NCBI GenBank assembly: GCA_001414485.1
Contig: LLEY01000087.1
Coordinates: 62,001-126,000 of the forward strand
DNA: 64,000 bases
Reading direction: 5' to 3'
From: Calycina herbarum
Lineage: Eukaryota > Ascomycota > Leotiomycetes > Helotiales > Pezizellaceae
The translations under genes and the position numbers were made by a program. Below, one piece after another: positions 35,001 to 48,176 of this stretch. The notes beneath the pieces were generated by a model that saw only the letters and a list, made by a program, of their open reading frames with translations, did not search any database and was not told the DNA's origin. Position 1 is the first letter of the stretch. Each line of letters opens with the position of its first letter.

Positions 35001-35431
35001 CTCTGCCTTTACTAGTACTTTGTCTATTAGTCTCTAGCTAAAACTAAGCGTTCTAAGCACCTCTCTCTCCTCTCTTACTACTATTATCAAGAGTTAAGCT
35101 ATATAGTCTAAGCCTAGCAGGCCTAGTATTCTATACTATATTACTACGTTTTTAGTTAAGAAAGCTAGGTTAATTATAGAGTTACGAGATCTATCTCTTC
35201 TCTAGATAACCTCGTTATAAGATATATCTCTTTCAAGCGTCTACTACGTAGCGAGTTTAAGAGTAAGGTCTATATTCTAGTTATATCTTTTATATATATC
35301 CTAGAGAGAGTAGTAGGCGTTTAGGTTCTTTACTATAAGCTCTCTTTAAGGTCTTATCAGTTGTAGTATATCCTCGATTAGTATTCTTCTTATTTATAAG
35401 TTATATACTAAGTAGATTATTATTTCGTTTA
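32080..35431 (-). mobile_element. Tad1-like LINE, 3' part (RIP-dead), left of insertion I
   Basis: Minus strand. Reverse transcriptase is recognizable near 33,640-33,830 (VSFIDNINLLT for the FVDD box, then IAFSLEKIILIHF and VEYIRFLEVELDRKL). The apurinic-type endonuclease lies near 35,100-35,340 (NLNAYYSLQDIYKRYNQ, RDRSRNSIINLAFLT). The 3' end abuts D2 and has an (ATT)n tract at about 32,088-32,101, consistent with a LINE tail. The continuation upstream (5') is at 44,095-44,618, on the far side of LTR element I. Many stops. Confidence 0.8.
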
Positions 35432-35760
35432 TGTTACAGACCTGGCCACCGCCGAGCACGTGACTCGCGTACGGCTGCTCGCCGGCGTCCGCAAAGCCTG
35501 CTATTCCTAGCCTAGCCTAGAACTATTCCTACCTAGACTAGGAACCATTTCTATAAACGGATCGATATTCCTATAACTTATCGATTCCTTAGCTATCTTT
35601 ATATTATAGGACCTCTAGAAGTCTCCTCTTTCCTTCTCTTCTCTTCTATAGCTTTAGATCTTTAATTAAACTACCTCTTACTTCTCTAATTATCCGCTAC
35701 ATCTATATATACTATAGATAAGGATAACTACTAGAGGGCTAGCAGATTAGGTTTATTATA
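35432..35760 (+). repeat. 5' LTR of element I
   Basis: 329 bp. Compared with the 3' LTR, the differences visible are mostly C/T and G/A (e.g. the end gtttattata versus gtttgtcata), the RIP signature. Confidence 0.9.
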
Positions 35761-35979
35761 TTATCTAAAGCTCTCTTCTTCTCTCTATTTACTACTACTC
35801 CTAAGAAGGATTAGAATATCCGTTGCGATTCTAATACGACACCTACAGTCTATATAGACCGCTCGTAGATGCTACCGGCGCCTTATATAGCCCCGCGTAC
35901 CCGCGCCTACCACCGCGTATAAGAGCCTGGGGCTCTTCTACCTATACCCTCTGTCCTTATAACTAAGTCGTCTACAACG

Positions 35980-37005
35980 ATGTCTACCGACCAGCCTACG
36001 GACGCTTAACAGCTCGCTATAGCCCTGAAACAGGTCCGCCTACTGCGAGAACAACTAGACGACGTCTGTACCCCTCCGCGAGGGAATACCCTATCTAAAA
36101 CTAGATAACATAGGTCGTTTACAGTTAAGCTTAAGAATACTAAGCCTCTAACGGATAGCTCGTCTCTAACCTTCGACAACTAGAAGATCTAGATTAAGGA
36201 CAAGTTCCTTATCAACGCCTCTATGTTTAAGCTAGAGGAAGCAAAGATAGCCTACGTTTTTAACTATATAGCTAATATTACTTAGAAGTATCTCACGCCC
36301 CGTTACTAGAAGAGACCTAAGCTGTTTTAGTCTATAAAAGAAATAATCGTATATCTTATAGATATCTTAGAGAACCCGTTCGAAGCGTAGGACGCTTATA
36401 TCGAATTCCGCTAGCTTATTATAAGAGATAACGAGACTTTCGCAACCTTCTATACTCGCTTCTTACACCTTACGAGTACTAGACGGATCTCGACGGACGA
36501 CTTACAGCCCGACTTATATAATAAGCTTACGCTACCTCTATAACAGTCTGTCTTACTATTCTTAGACGTCCTGCTTATAAGTACGGCTCTAGTAAACAAG
36601 TATTAACTTATTAATAAGAACTTACAAAGACTTCAGCTCCGTAGAAGTAACTTATAAACCGCTCGTCTTATCCCCCGGTCTATAACTGCTACTACTACCT
36701 CCCGCTCAGCTAGAACTTTCACTACTACTTAAACTACGTTTCGTACAACCTCCTCTGCCCCGCCCCCCCGCCTTTACAGACTATCACGTAAACCAACGCC
36801 TGCTTATAAGGAACCGGACGACGCCTGCTTCAAGTGTAAGAGGACTAGGCACTATGCCCGCGAATGCCCTAAGAACTCTAAGCCTATTACAGACGTTAAT
36901 AAGCTTACGAAGCCTACGTCCGACTTAGAACAGTCGGAAAACAACCAAGTCTAGAGAAAGTCTCCTCTCTAGGCTTGCTTTACCGAGGTCCTAGCTAGTT
37001 AGCTA
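35980..37005 (+). pseudogene. gag of Gypsy element I, RIP-mutated
   Basis: ATG at 35,980 (MSTDQPTDA), a helical capsid-type region (FDNQKIQIKDKF, AYVFNYIANIT, FATFYTRFLHL) and a well preserved zinc knuckle CFKCKRTRHYARECP near 36,828-36,872. Interrupted by stops at Gln positions. Confidence 0.85.
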
Positions 37006-37985
37006 TCGATCTAAGTCAGCTACTTAGAGGAAAACAGTTCATAGTCTCTTATAACTTAGTTTTTAATAGATATAGATTTAAAACCTCTGCTCTAGCTAAT
37101 ACTAGAGTAAACAGCTTTATACTTATTAGTATAAAGTTCGCTTAAGAGCTGGCTCGCTTCTTCTCTTTAACTATTTATACTCTTCCTACTCCTATTACAG
37201 TTCGCGGCTTTAATAGACAGAGTCGACAGTTCGTAGACTACTATATTATTCTTTACTTATATATAGACGGCTATAAATAGTATAACGTCTCTATAGTCCT
37301 CCTTAATACTAGCTATTAGGACCTTATTCTTAGGCGTATATAGTTTAACTAGCTTAACGTATAACTTAACCTCTACTAGCGACGACTTATATAGCCCGCG
37401 GATCTCTCTCCTTCTCCTAACCTTGTCTAGCTACGCCTCCTAGATCCTAGGATCTTATAGACTCGGCTCTTAAACCTAGATTACTAAGCTAACACGGATC
37501 GCCGCGATTAGGCCCTAGAAGAACAGGTTATACGTAAATACTAGGAAGACCTATAACTGTCTATAAGCCTTGTCGACGAGCTGCTAGTCCCTCGGATCCT
37601 AGCGCGCCTGCCTACTATACCCCTAGCTATACGTCACAGCGAGTACTAGAACCGTCAAAATAACTTACGAAATATAAACCGCGCTCTTATAGGTTTAGAT
37701 ATCTATAAAGCCTCTATAGCACGCCTAAAACGTATACGCCTCGACCTGCTACTAGTAGACATCGCTGTTATTAGTACTACTATATATCGCTGTAATCTAT
37801 AAGATACTAAAGCTACGGCCTTTAGTACCTCTCTTTATAAGATCGATTACTTAATAGAAAAAAAGCTTATAGATTAAAAAGACGACTTACAGGTCTAAGA
37901 AAGCCTCTCTAGAGCCTACTAGGATCTCGTAGACGTTTTCTCTAAAGCTGCGTCTAATACTCTTCTCCCTCGTCGTCTATATAAC

Positions 37986-38259
37986 TATAACAGTACGAAA
38001 CGAATACTACTACAAAAGAGGCATATGAAAGTACGTTCGATAGAATAACATATCCGAATACTAGGCTCTGATACGAAGGAAAAGACTAAATTAGTCTTTC
38101 CCGATAGAGAGGAGGTAGCTATTTATAAGAGGTTCGGACAATAGTAAGTTCAGAAGCTATCTAGCTATTCCGAATCCTAAAACAACATCTATATCGTATC
38201 CTATTTAGTATATAGACTCGGCAATTCTAATTCTAATTATTCTTAATAGTTCTATTATA
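37986..38259 (-). repeat. Left LTR of element J
   Basis: 274 bp, starts tataacagtac and ends ctattata on the plus strand; same length as the right LTR with C/T and G/A differences. Confidence 0.88.
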
Positions 38260-40452
38260 TCCTCTCTTCTTAAAAAAGACTCGTCCTCGAGTCTTCCTAT
38301 TATTAGTATAGTATCGGTAGGCGGTGTCTATAGGCAGTAGTATTAGTAGTAGAAGGATTGTCGTATAGAATACGGTTTATTAAGCGAGGTATTTAGTAAA
38401 AGGTAGGATACGAGTCATAGCCGGCCTTGTTTATAGATGTTGCTTATATTAGGTGTTTCCTACTAAAAGCAAAGCATTCGCTAAAAGAGTATATAGTCTA
38501 ACCCCTCGATTGTTCTATATATTAGAGGGGATTTAGATAGGAGTCAGAGGCGGAAAAGTCGGAATTCAGAAGTCGATATCGTAGAAGACAGTGATAACTT
38601 AGCTAAGAGGTTACTTATTAGCGTACTTCTTCGATTCGTAACTAATTTATATCCGATTTAAATTAGACTTCTAGAATCCGGCTAGAAGGTAAAAGAAAGT
38701 AAGGACTCCTTACCGAAGTAGGGAGTTAGTAGGGTTTCGGCTAGCTAAATAAGTTGATTCCTAGTAGGGTTAAAGAGTATTTTAAAATGTTTTAACTATT
38801 TATTACTAATAATTAAGTCTTACTATCCTAGATCTAGAATAATAAAGAGGCAGTTATAGATACGACGTCGATCTAGGTTTAAATATAGTTATATAAACTA
38901 TGTTATCTAATACCTTGTTTTCCTACTGATTTAGAGTACTCTATAAGGACTTGGTTTTATCTTCTCTTTAAATAGTAGAAAAGGATTCGCGTTTAAGTAG
39001 TAGGAGGTTTAGTATTATACTAGATAAGGATTAAAAGGTAGTCTTTTTAACCGAAGTAGTTATACTAACTAGCTTAGTTATATTAGCTATATATAACTTA
39101 GCGTTTTAGCGTCTTTCCTTATCTAAGGCTAGAAGATCTACTACTATTTCGACAAAGTTATAGTTCTAACGTCTCTTAAGTATAGCAGCTAAGTTTTATA
39201 GCTATAGTATAATCTTTTCTTATATATAGAAGAACCGTTCTAACTCTAGTATCTCTCTAAGTATAGCTATACTTGAAAAGCAACCTCTAAAGTTAGTAAA
39301 CGTTTCTTTACCTTTAGTATCATCTATCTATAAAGCCTAGAAGGCGTTCTATACATTCTCTGTCTCGTATCTAGTTAAGAAATATAAATCTAAAAGTTTA
39401 ATTATATCTTAATAATCATAGAAAGTAATATAAATCGACTCGAACTCGTATCTAGGTTTAAAGTAGTTCCTAGCATAGCCTGTAGTTGTTCCTTAGATAA
39501 GAGCCTTTTAAGTTAGTATAGTATTATAATAATCAGCGTTTACTAGGAGTCTATTACGTACCGATATCTTCTATTATTAGTAGGTAGGTAAGGTACCGTC
39601 ATTTAAGGGTTCAATCCTTTCTATAATCTTGCTTTTAGCGGTTCAGGGTAGAAGGGGATTCGAGGTGCCTTCTAAGGCTAGGAGGGTAGTCTACCGTCGA
39701 GGGAAGGCATCAGAGGTAGTAGTATCTCTTAAGCGAAAAGGGTCTCGCGTAGTACTTAGAGGCAAAAGAGGCTCTAGATCGATTCAGAGTAGATTCGTAA
39801 AAGCAAGTTAGAGTTCGCTTATTATCCTTTCTAACTATACGAACCAATCGTTATTATCTTAAAGTTTTTCTTCTAGGCCTTATACTATATCTCGTATCTC
39901 GTCTACGTTAGAGAAGTCTCGTTTATCTTTGACTTTGTTATTATTCTAAGACCTCTTAGGTTTTAGCGTATAAGTGTAATTCGTAGACCTTTCGGAGAGG
40001 GGTCTACTAGCTTCCCTAGTAGGTTACTCAACGCTCTTAAGCGGAGCTTTAGAGAGACCTAGGGTCTCTTCTTATTCTGGTATATCGTATACTATTCGAG
40101 AGAGGGGTTAAGAGGTAGATTCGAGAGCCTTCTAGGTAACTATATATCGTCGACTATCTATATCTTATATAGTAATCCCTATATAGAGAGGGTTATTAGA
40201 AGTCTTAGGAGTACTTAGCGTAGTCTACTTCTATTAACGTAAGAATCGCCTACGATTTTACTAGCTAACTGTTTAGATACTAAACCCCGGTGTTACTAGC
40301 TATCTAGGTAGTCTCTAATTACCTAGCTATTTAAGGTTGTTAATATACTAATCTGAATCTAGGCTAAATCGAATTCGAAGCAAGTACGCTAGCGCGCTCG
40401 AGTAAGATATTATAATAGGCCGTCCTCGGCGGAGTCGAATTTAGTCTTTTAA

Positions 40453-40726
40453 TATAATAGTACGAAACAGATACTACTATAAAAGAGGTATATAGAAGTA
40501 CGTTTAATAGAATAACATATCCGAATACTAGGCTCTAATACGAAGGAAAAGACTAAATTAGTCTTTCCTAATAGAGAGGAGGCAGCTATTTATAAGAGGT
40601 TCGGATAATAGTAAGTCTAGAAGCTATCTAGCTATTCCAAATCCTGAAATAACATCCGTATCGTATCCCATTCGGCACGTAGACTCGGCAATTCCAATTC
40701 CGATCATTCCTGATAGTTCTATTATA
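40453..40726 (-). repeat. Right LTR of element J
   Basis: 274 bp; starts tataatagtac, ends ctattata. Followed by TSD ataac, after which the pol of element I resumes in frame. Confidence 0.88.
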
Positions 40727-43700
40727 ATAACTATAAGATCGAACTTATAGACAGAAACGTAGACGACTTATCCTATAGCCCCCTCCGCTACTAGTCAACG
40801 GACGAGCTCTAGGCTATAAAATAATACCTTATTAAGAACCTTTATAAAAGTTTTATTAAGGCTAGCTAAGCCCTCTTTATAGCCCCGATTCTCTTTATTA
40901 AGAAGTCTAATAGCTCTCTACGGTTCTATATTAATTACTATAAGCTGAATAACCTAATCTATAAGAACTAGTATCCTCTTCTATTAATCGACGAAACTCT
41001 TACTTGTCTAGGCAAGGCTCGTATCTTTACAAAGCTAGATATATAACAAGCTTTTTACCGGATTCGGATTAACCCTAAGTCTAAGGAACTAACAACGTTC
41101 TAGACCTGTTATAGAGCTTATAAGTGTAAAGTTATACCTTTTAGACTAACTAACGGACCTGTAATATATTAACGGTTTATAAACGACGTACTCTTTAACT
41201 ATTTAGACGACTTTTATACTACCTACTTTAATAATATTCTTATTTACTCCTAGAACGAGCTAGACTATTAGAAACACGTTTATAAGGTCCTTTTATAGCT
41301 TTATAAAGCTGGCTTATAAGCTGATATTAAGAAATCTAAGTTTAACGTTACTTATATAAAGTACCTAGGCTTCTATATAAGCACTAATAGGATTAAAGTA
41401 GACCTAGAAAAGACAGAAACGATCTATAACTAGGAATGCTCTATTATAGTCCGCGGTGTTTAGTCCTTTCTTAGCTTTTATAACTTCTACTAGAAGTTTA
41501 TTCTTAACTATAAACGAGTCGTACGCCTGTTAACAGCTCTAACTTATAAAGACTAGTCGTTTTAGTAGACACCTGCTTATTAGAACGCCTTCTCTAAGCT
41601 GAAGGCCCGGCTTATTAATATACCTCTTCTTATATACTTTAATCTATAATATAAGTCTATAGTTAAGACCGATTCCTCTAACAGCGTCCTTAGTAGTATA
41701 CTCCTTCAGTTACAGCTAAGTCAAGAGTAGCACCCTATAGCTTACTTCTCTAAGATAATAATATCTGCTAAGATTAACTACCTAATTTATAATAAAGAGA
41801 TACTAGCTATTATACGTTCCTAGAAGCCTAGAGACCTGAGCTTGAAGAGTCTCTACACCGGGTACGGGTCGTTTTAGACTATAAAGCTCTTAAGTACTTT
41901 ATAATAACTAAAGCCTTATTTAGCCGACAAGCTCGCTAGGCTAAAACCCTCTCTCGATTTAACTTCCTACTTACTTATAAGCCTAGTAGCTAGAATCGAG
42001 CGGATTCCTTTACTCGCCGAGACTAAGAAGTAGATAGTTAAATAGTAATAAAGATATCTACTTATATATAAGTCCTCTTATAGCCTGAGAATCTCAACTC
42101 GCGGATTATTATAGACCTAGACTTAGACTCTTCCGTAGATATTACACCTGTTAAAGTAGCCGACGGACTATATAACTTAATTAACGATATCCTATAAGCT
42201 AATCGTATAAGTACGGGCCTTAACGCTCTCCGCTAGTACGCTATAGACGAACGCCCTAGCTAGACAACCTGTAACAGCCTTCTACTATACTAAGAACAGC
42301 TTATCCTACCTAAGGACGACGATCTTAAAGCACGCTTACTAAGCGAGGTTTATAATCAAGTCTCGGTAGCCTACCCTAGACAATCTAAGACCCTAAAGCT
42401 AGTTATAGACCGCTACTACTAGCTGTACCTTCGTTTAGATATATAACGATTTATCTATAACTACTAGACCTGCCGTCGCTCTTACGTACTATAAGACCGC
42501 CTCTCTAGACTCCTTAACCTCTTGCCTATCCTAGATCGCCTATAATAACATATATTAGTTGATTTTAAGGAATTCTCTTCTAATAAGTCTAGGATAGATA
42601 TAATTATTATCTTTATCTACCAGCTAAGTAAGAGATCTGTCTCTATCTCTTATCTAAAGACTACAGACGTAAAAAAGACTACGTAGATCTACCTCGACCG
42701 TATATAGCGCTATTATAGACCGTTAGATACTATTATCTCTAACCGCGGTCTATAATTCGTCTTAGAGTTCTAGTAAGAGTTTAACCGGATCCTAGAGACT
42801 AAGATTAAGCTATTCATAGCCGTATATATATAAATTAACGGTTAAACTAAGAATATAAACTAGTAGATTAACTAACGCTTTCGCCTGTTTATAAACTACT
42901 ATTAGGATAACTAGTCTAAACTAATACCGATTATAGACTATACTTAAGCTACACTTCCCTAGAACTCGACGACTCTTCTGCTTATATAAATCGAGCTTAG
43001 TTATATACTATATACTAGCTTTGATTAGGTCCGCCAGAGCCTAGAAGAGCTAATAAGCGTCTATAAACAGCTTTTATAAGACGAAGCAGTTGCGTATATA
43101 ACTCGTATATACAGCGCCTAGGAAACCGCTTATAGAGGAATCGAGGCTGCTTAGGAACGCTAGCGTAAGTAAGTAAACAAGCACCGGCGACTAGTAGACT
43201 TTGCTACGGGCGACAAGGTCTACGTATCGACAAAGACGTGGAATATAGACCGCCTAAGCTATAAGCTCGACCAGCAGATAGCTAGTCTATATATAGTCCT
43301 AGAAAAGATTAGAAACGCTTTCCGAGTTAACCTACCGCTAATAATTAAATTTAGCTCGTAATCTCTATAAACAAGCTTTACAAAGCTCTTAACGATCTAC
43401 TACCAGGCTAGCTATAGGAACCAGGACTACCTATTATAGTTAACAGGTATAACGAATAGGATGTAGACGAAGTACTAGCCTCTAGAGGCTATTATAGAAA
43501 ATTACAATACCGGGTTTAATAGGTATAAAGCGAGCTAGACCTAGCCTAGTACCTAGCTTCTAACTTTATAGGCTGTCTATATAAGCTTCAAGAGTTTTAT
43601 ACTCTAAATCCTTCTCTTCTAGGGCCTTCTAAGTACTTAGTAGAATAGTTATAGAGCTAGAAAGATAGTATAGACGAGCTGGAATATTATAAGAACGAGG

Positions 43701-43765
43701 ATAAATTACCTATAGAGTAGTAGGTTCAGAGCTCGCAGGCGAGCTCTACTTAAAGAGGGGGGTAA

Positions 43766-44094
43766 TATTATAGACCTGGCCACCGCCGAGCACGTGACTC
43801 GCGTACGGCTGCTCGCCGGCGTCTGTAAAGCCTGCTATTCCTAGCCTGGCCTAGAACTATTCCTACCTAGGCTAGGAACTATTTCTACAAACGGATTAAT
43901 ATTCCTATAACTTATCGATTCCTTAGCTATCTCTATATTATAGGACCTCTAGAAGTCTCCTCTTTCCTTCTCTTCTCTTCTATAGCTTTAGATCTTCAAT
44001 TGAACTACCTCTTACTTCTCTAATTATCCGCTACACCTGTGTATACTATAGATAAGGATAACTACTAGAGGGCTAGCAGATTAGGTTTGTCATA
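43766..44094 (+). repeat. 3' LTR of element I
   Basis: 329 bp; preceded by the polypurine tract agaggggggtaa, followed by the TSD gttta. Confidence 0.9.
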
Positions 44095-44618
44095 GTTTAC
44101 TTCTTCCTCTATTATTATACTTGCCTAGTTTTTACCTATAGTATATATCTAGCTTACTTTGAAGTACCTCTTATATATAAAAAGTACTACTACTCTATCT
44201 AACTAGACTATATTATATCTTAAGCTTAGTAAGTAGCTAGGAGAGTCTCTTATACTATTCTACGCTAACTCTTAAATTATAAGAATATTATATTCCTTCT
44301 TATAATTTAGAGCTATATTAAGTATCTTTAGTATCTTCCCTATATTCTAGTATAGTACTATTATACTTATAGTAGTCTTATAAGAGTTTAGGTTCCTTCT
44401 ATCTCGTTGTTAGTTAGCTCTCTTACTATACTAAGAGAGCTTCTTAGTCTCTTAAGAAACTAGGTAAGGTCGCTTCTATTTATAAGCTCTGCTTTACTTC
44501 CGTCTATTAGTCTTCTAGGTACAGATCCTTATCTTAGCCTCTTTCTTAAGTTCTATATACTCTTCTTATAACTGAATATAAATAGATATAGTATTATTAC
44601 TACCTCTTCTCTCGTAGC
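44095..44618 (-). mobile_element. Tad1-like LINE, 5'-ward segment between insertions I and G
   Basis: Continuation of the minus-strand LINE from 35,431, resuming with the TSD gttta. About 520 bp, degraded, expected to be N-terminal to the endonuclease domain. It ends at the LTR of element G (TSD candidate gtagc, 44,614-44,618), and the remaining 5' part of the LINE must lie beyond the window. Confidence 0.65.
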
Positions 44619-44770
44619 TGTTATAATCTATAACCAAAGGCAAAGATATAAGAGTATATATATATAAATTCGAGAATTTAAAGCTATAGATCTATCTACG
44701 AGAGCAACGCGGTATATATACCTAGAGGAAAGAGGTACTCGTTATTCTAGCGTTGTTATTCCCGAGGTAG

Positions 44771-45234
44771 TATAATAAAACTTAAACGAACTAAACAAAG
44801 GTGACTAAGTCTCGAAGGTTAGTATATAGGTAAGAAGTACAGATGCGCCGGGTTGTTCACTTAGAAGTGAACTCGTTACTTATATCAAAGATGTTAAACA
44901 AGATAATAAGATTAATAACTAAAGTTAAGCACGAAGCTCCTATCTAATAGCAGACGTGCTAGTCTTATATAGAATCTTCCGCTTATTTTTTAAAGTCCTG
45001 CTTAGTAGGAGTCCCGAAGATAGAGTCCGACTCTATATCCTAGGCTCCTCAAAACTGGACTCCATCACCTGACTGCTCCTAACCGAGTCACGTGATATAA
45101 CTATAATAAGATCCTAGGATTATATATCCTACTACATTTAATCCTTTCTTCCTTTCAGGGTTATAATAGTGCTCGTTCTATTAGAGCGTCGCCTAGACTT
45201 CACTTCGTCACGTGCTGGCACGTGATTCGTAACA
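44771..45234 (-). mobile_element. Solo LTR H (E/F family) in the LTR of G
   Basis: 464 bp, same length as the LTRs of element E, with TSD ggtag on both sides (44,766-44,770 and 45,235-45,239). Less RIP-mutated than most of the region (retains e.g. cacgtgctggcacgtgattcg). Central module contains agagtccgactct and aaaactggactcc. Confidence 0.9.
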
Positions 45235-45315
45235 GGTAGTTACTAAGGTTACGTACTTGTTATATATATTCTTCTAGGTTATAGACCAGCGCTGTAATAT
45301 TACCTCTCTTTTGAA

Positions 45316-47719
45316 AAAGCTTGTCTAGAAGCTTTATATTATAACTGAATCGTTTATAAGATAGTTATAATCGTTTATACTATTCTCTTACACTTATAGC
45401 CAGCTTTGTAAAGCTCTTAGCGAGCTAGCATAGGCTGGATTAGTAAGATAAAAGTTATATAATTTATATAAATAATACTTAAAATTCGAGACTAGATACT
45501 ACTATAGATTAGAGTCGTAGTCTAACTATTTAACTCTATATTAGAGCTTTCTACGAATTTTCTTTTTAGCTAAGACTTCTTCTAATTTCTACTCTTCCTA
45601 ATCTATAACCTGTATTAGCGAAGGTAGCTTGTTTACCTGTCTAGGTAATAGATCTATAGTAGCTTTATAGAGTAGTAATAAGTAGAATATAGAGTATATA
45701 TAGAAGTAGTCTAGTAATTTAAGCTAGAAAGAGTATCTTTTATAGACTATAATCCGGAATAAACCCTTGTTTTATCTATCTAGCTTATAGCTTAGCTAGT
45801 CTATCTTCTAATTATAAGTTAATATCTAAATAAAGTCGTCTATATCGAAGTCTACTACTCTTCGAGTTCGGTTTATAGACCTAGTATATCGCTCTTATAC
45901 TTTACTTACTAATTCCTTTACTATAGTCTAAGTATTATATATTCTTTATATAAGTGCTTCTATATCTGTCTAGTTAAGCTGTTTATAGACAGTTGTAGAT
46001 TTATCTAGACGATTCTAGTAAAAGAATATAGTAGCTATATATCTATTAATTACTTTAAAAGACGAAAGCTCTTCTAGACTCTTATATAGAAGTATAAGCT
46101 AGGCGTAGTCTAGAATAGAGACAAGTTCGCTCTAGTTGTCCTAGTAATAACTAATAAAAGGCTATAGACGTTGATTAATCTATTAGTTTATAATTTCAGT
46201 TTATTCGTTAGTTTAAGAGTAGAAAGCAGTAGATAGCTTAAGCTTTATACTAAGGATTCCGTAGAATTTAGACTAGAAAGAAGAGATAAACTATAGTCTA
46301 TAGTCTAAAACAATGCTTTATAAATAGCCGTAGGTTTAATATATCTATATAACGTATATTTAAGCTATATCTCGTATTATAACTATCTTTAGATAGGGGA
46401 TCGAGACTGATTACTTGGTTAAGCGATCTATAACTACTTATAAGGTGTTATAACCTTGTTTATTAGTAGAGAAAGACTTATAGTCTATAGTAATATACTA
46501 CTAGAGACGCTCTAGGACTAGTAACAGGTGTAAAAACCTAGGTTTATAGTCGCGAGGTATAGTAGTACGTCGATAGTCTCTATAGTTACTAATATAGGTT
46601 TCTATAGACATCTATAAACCTTTCTACTAGTATCTACGTACGAGGATAGCTACTGTCTTTGTCTATCTAAGGTAAGCCGTAGAAACTTATATATAAGCCT
46701 TATAGATTAGGTCCGTCTATAAGATTCCTTAATTAGGAACTATAAGTCTCTTTTGCTAAAGAAGTAAGCTGTTCTCTATTGTCTAGTTCTAGTCTCTATA
46801 AGTAGCTTTCGTCTAGTTGTCTTCTAAGTCTAGAGAGTTATAGTTAGTAGTAAGTAACTAGTTAATAAGGTTAAGCGAGAGTTCTAAGATAACTAGAGCT
46901 AATATTATAGAAGGTTTAATTAAGTAGTAATACGTAGATCTAACTAATTAGATATAAGTAAGGTTTACTATCTTATAAACGCTTTTAAGTCGTTTTATAA
47001 GTTAACGTCTTAGTCTTAGCGTATTAGCGTATCTGTCTTTTTATTCTATTTACTAGCTTAAAATATAATTATAAAGTAAAACTTCGATAGAAACTCTACC
47101 TATCTTACTTACTACTAGTTTAAGGTTTTAGAGGTTATAAAGTACTCTAAAGTCTTATAATCAGTGAAGACTTTGATCTAAGAGCTTGTTTAAGCGAGAT
47201 CTACTCGCTACTATTTAAAAGAGCGTATAATAGCTAATATCTCCTTATTATAGGTTTAGTAATTTAGCTTAGTAAGGTTTATTATCTTTAAGAAGTAATC
47301 TATAAGTCTCTATAGTTCAGTTTCAGATATACGTTATAATATTATAGCTATAACTACTCTGTTAGAAGCGTTAGTCTCTACTATAGTCTCTAAATCAGCT
47401 GTAAAATAGTATAAGAGAGAGATAGTAACTAAGACTTCTTTTAACGTGTTAAAAGCCTCTTTATAGTCTAAGTCGAACTTAAACAGTACTTCTTTACTTA
47501 TAAAATAGTTTAGTAGACGAGTAATCTGTTTATAATTCTAAATAAAACGTCGGTAGAAGTTATAAAAACCTAGAAAGAACTAGATACTCTTAATAGTACT
47601 AGAATATTTCTAGGAAACAATTACTAAGATCTTCTCTAGGTTACCTTCGATTCTATCTATAGAGATAATAAAACTAAGGTACTTTATATAAGTAACGTAG
47701 AACTCTGTCTTCTTAATAT
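45316..47719 (-). pseudogene. pol of Gypsy element G (RT end, RNase H, integrase)
   Basis: Minus-strand frame from 47,719 down: TEFYVTYIKYLSFII (end of RT), IQFFLGFYNFYRRFIQNY, RNase H with ETNASNRVVIAIIL and YNKEILAIIRSFKQ, then a degraded integrase toward 45,900. Stops at Gln codons throughout. Confidence 0.75.
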
Positions 47720-48176
47720 TATTACAAATCACGTTCTATATAATAAGTAGTCTAGATAGCGCTCTAATAGAATAAGATACAACGTCTAGGAGATAGAAGG
47801 TAATATAGGAGAGAATTAGTAATCGAAGGTATTTAAGGATTCTAGGATCTTACTATTAGAAAGACTGTTAGATATCACGTGACTTATATACGTTAGAAGT
47901 AATCGGTCTAACGATCTCTAAGGAAATTAGATAGAATTAGAGTAATAAGTACTAACTCTAGTAGTATAAAGATTATATATAAGACTAGTACGTCTACTAT
48001 TAGATAGAAGCTTCGTACTTAACTTTAGTTATTAATCTTATTATCTTATTTAATATCTTTAATATAAGTAACGAGTTTACTTCTAAGTAAACGAACCGGC
48101 GTATCTATACTTCTTACCTATATACTAACTATCGAGACTTAGTTACCTTTGTTTAGTTTGTTTAAGTTTCGTTATA
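47720..48176 (+). repeat. 5' LTR of element F
   Basis: 457 bp, starts tattacaaatcacg (RIP form of tgttac..), ends gtttcgttata. Corresponds in inverse orientation to the LTRs of E and to LTRs H and L. Confidence 0.85.

Larger units (their letters stand above)
37986..40726 (-). mobile_element. Small LTR retrotransposon J inserted in element I
   Basis: Two 274-bp LTRs (37,986-38,259 and 40,453-40,726) flanked by the 5-bp TSD ataac (37,981-37,985 and 40,727-40,731). A polypurine-like tract next to the left LTR (reverse complement of tcctctcttctt) suggests minus orientation. The interior is 2.2 kb, too short for gag plus pol, and shows no RT, integrase or zinc knuckle on either strand; it may be gag-only or a non-autonomous LARD/TRIM-like element. 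A related solo LTR sits at 1326-1610. Confidence 0.85.
37006..43765 (+). pseudogene. pol of Gypsy element I, split by element J
   Basis: Protease relic near 37,085-37,340 (aspartic site changed to NTRVNS; then TPITVRGFNRQSRQ). J interrupts at 37,985 just before RT. RT resumes at 40,732 (PLLLIDETL, FTKLDIQQAFYRIRI, YFNNILIYS for the catalytic YxDD box), followed by RNase H (KTDSSNSVLSSILLQ) and integrase near 42,330-43,000 (Zn-finger YYQLYLRL..YNYQTCRRSY, catalytic ISNRGLQFV and INGQTKNINQQ). A chromodomain-like tail is possible near 43,430-43,550 but too degraded to assert. Stops throughout. Confidence 0.85.
35432..44094 (+). mobile_element. Ty3/Gypsy LTR retrotransposon I (complete, RIP-dead)
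   Basis: LTRs of 329 bp at both ends (35,432-35,760 and 43,766-44,094), beginning tgttacagacctggc or its RIP-changed form and separated from the LINE by the 5-bp TSD gttta (35,427-35,431 and 44,095-44,099). A polypurine tract agaggggggtaa lies directly before the 3' LTR. Interior: gag, protease, RT/RNase H and integrase in Gypsy order on the plus strand, interrupted by element J at 37,986-40,726. Without J the element is about 5.9 kb, normal for Gypsy. Confidence 0.92.
44619..47719 (-). mobile_element. Ty3/Gypsy element G, 3' half, minus strand
   Basis: Its 3' LTR spans 44,619-45,299 but contains solo LTR H; without H it is about 212 bp (TG..CA ends after allowing for RIP). The polypurine tract (reverse complement of ttacctctctttt) follows at 45,300. 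Minus-strand pol then runs to 47,719, where element F is inserted in its RT. The rest of G lies beyond F, outside the window. Confidence 0.8.

Noticed and set aside
39600..39630. tRNA-like ggttcaatcc box
   Set aside because: No matching A box or cloverleaf around it; lies in decayed LTR element.
39629..39811. 60-codon open frame inside element J
   Set aside because: Arg/Lys/Ser/Val-rich, no motif, opposite to the inferred strand of J, and within a decayed element; likely chance.
35432..44094. Two independent solo LTRs rather than one element I
   Set aside because: The flanking TSD gttta, polypurine tract and ordered gag-pol between them show a single insertion.
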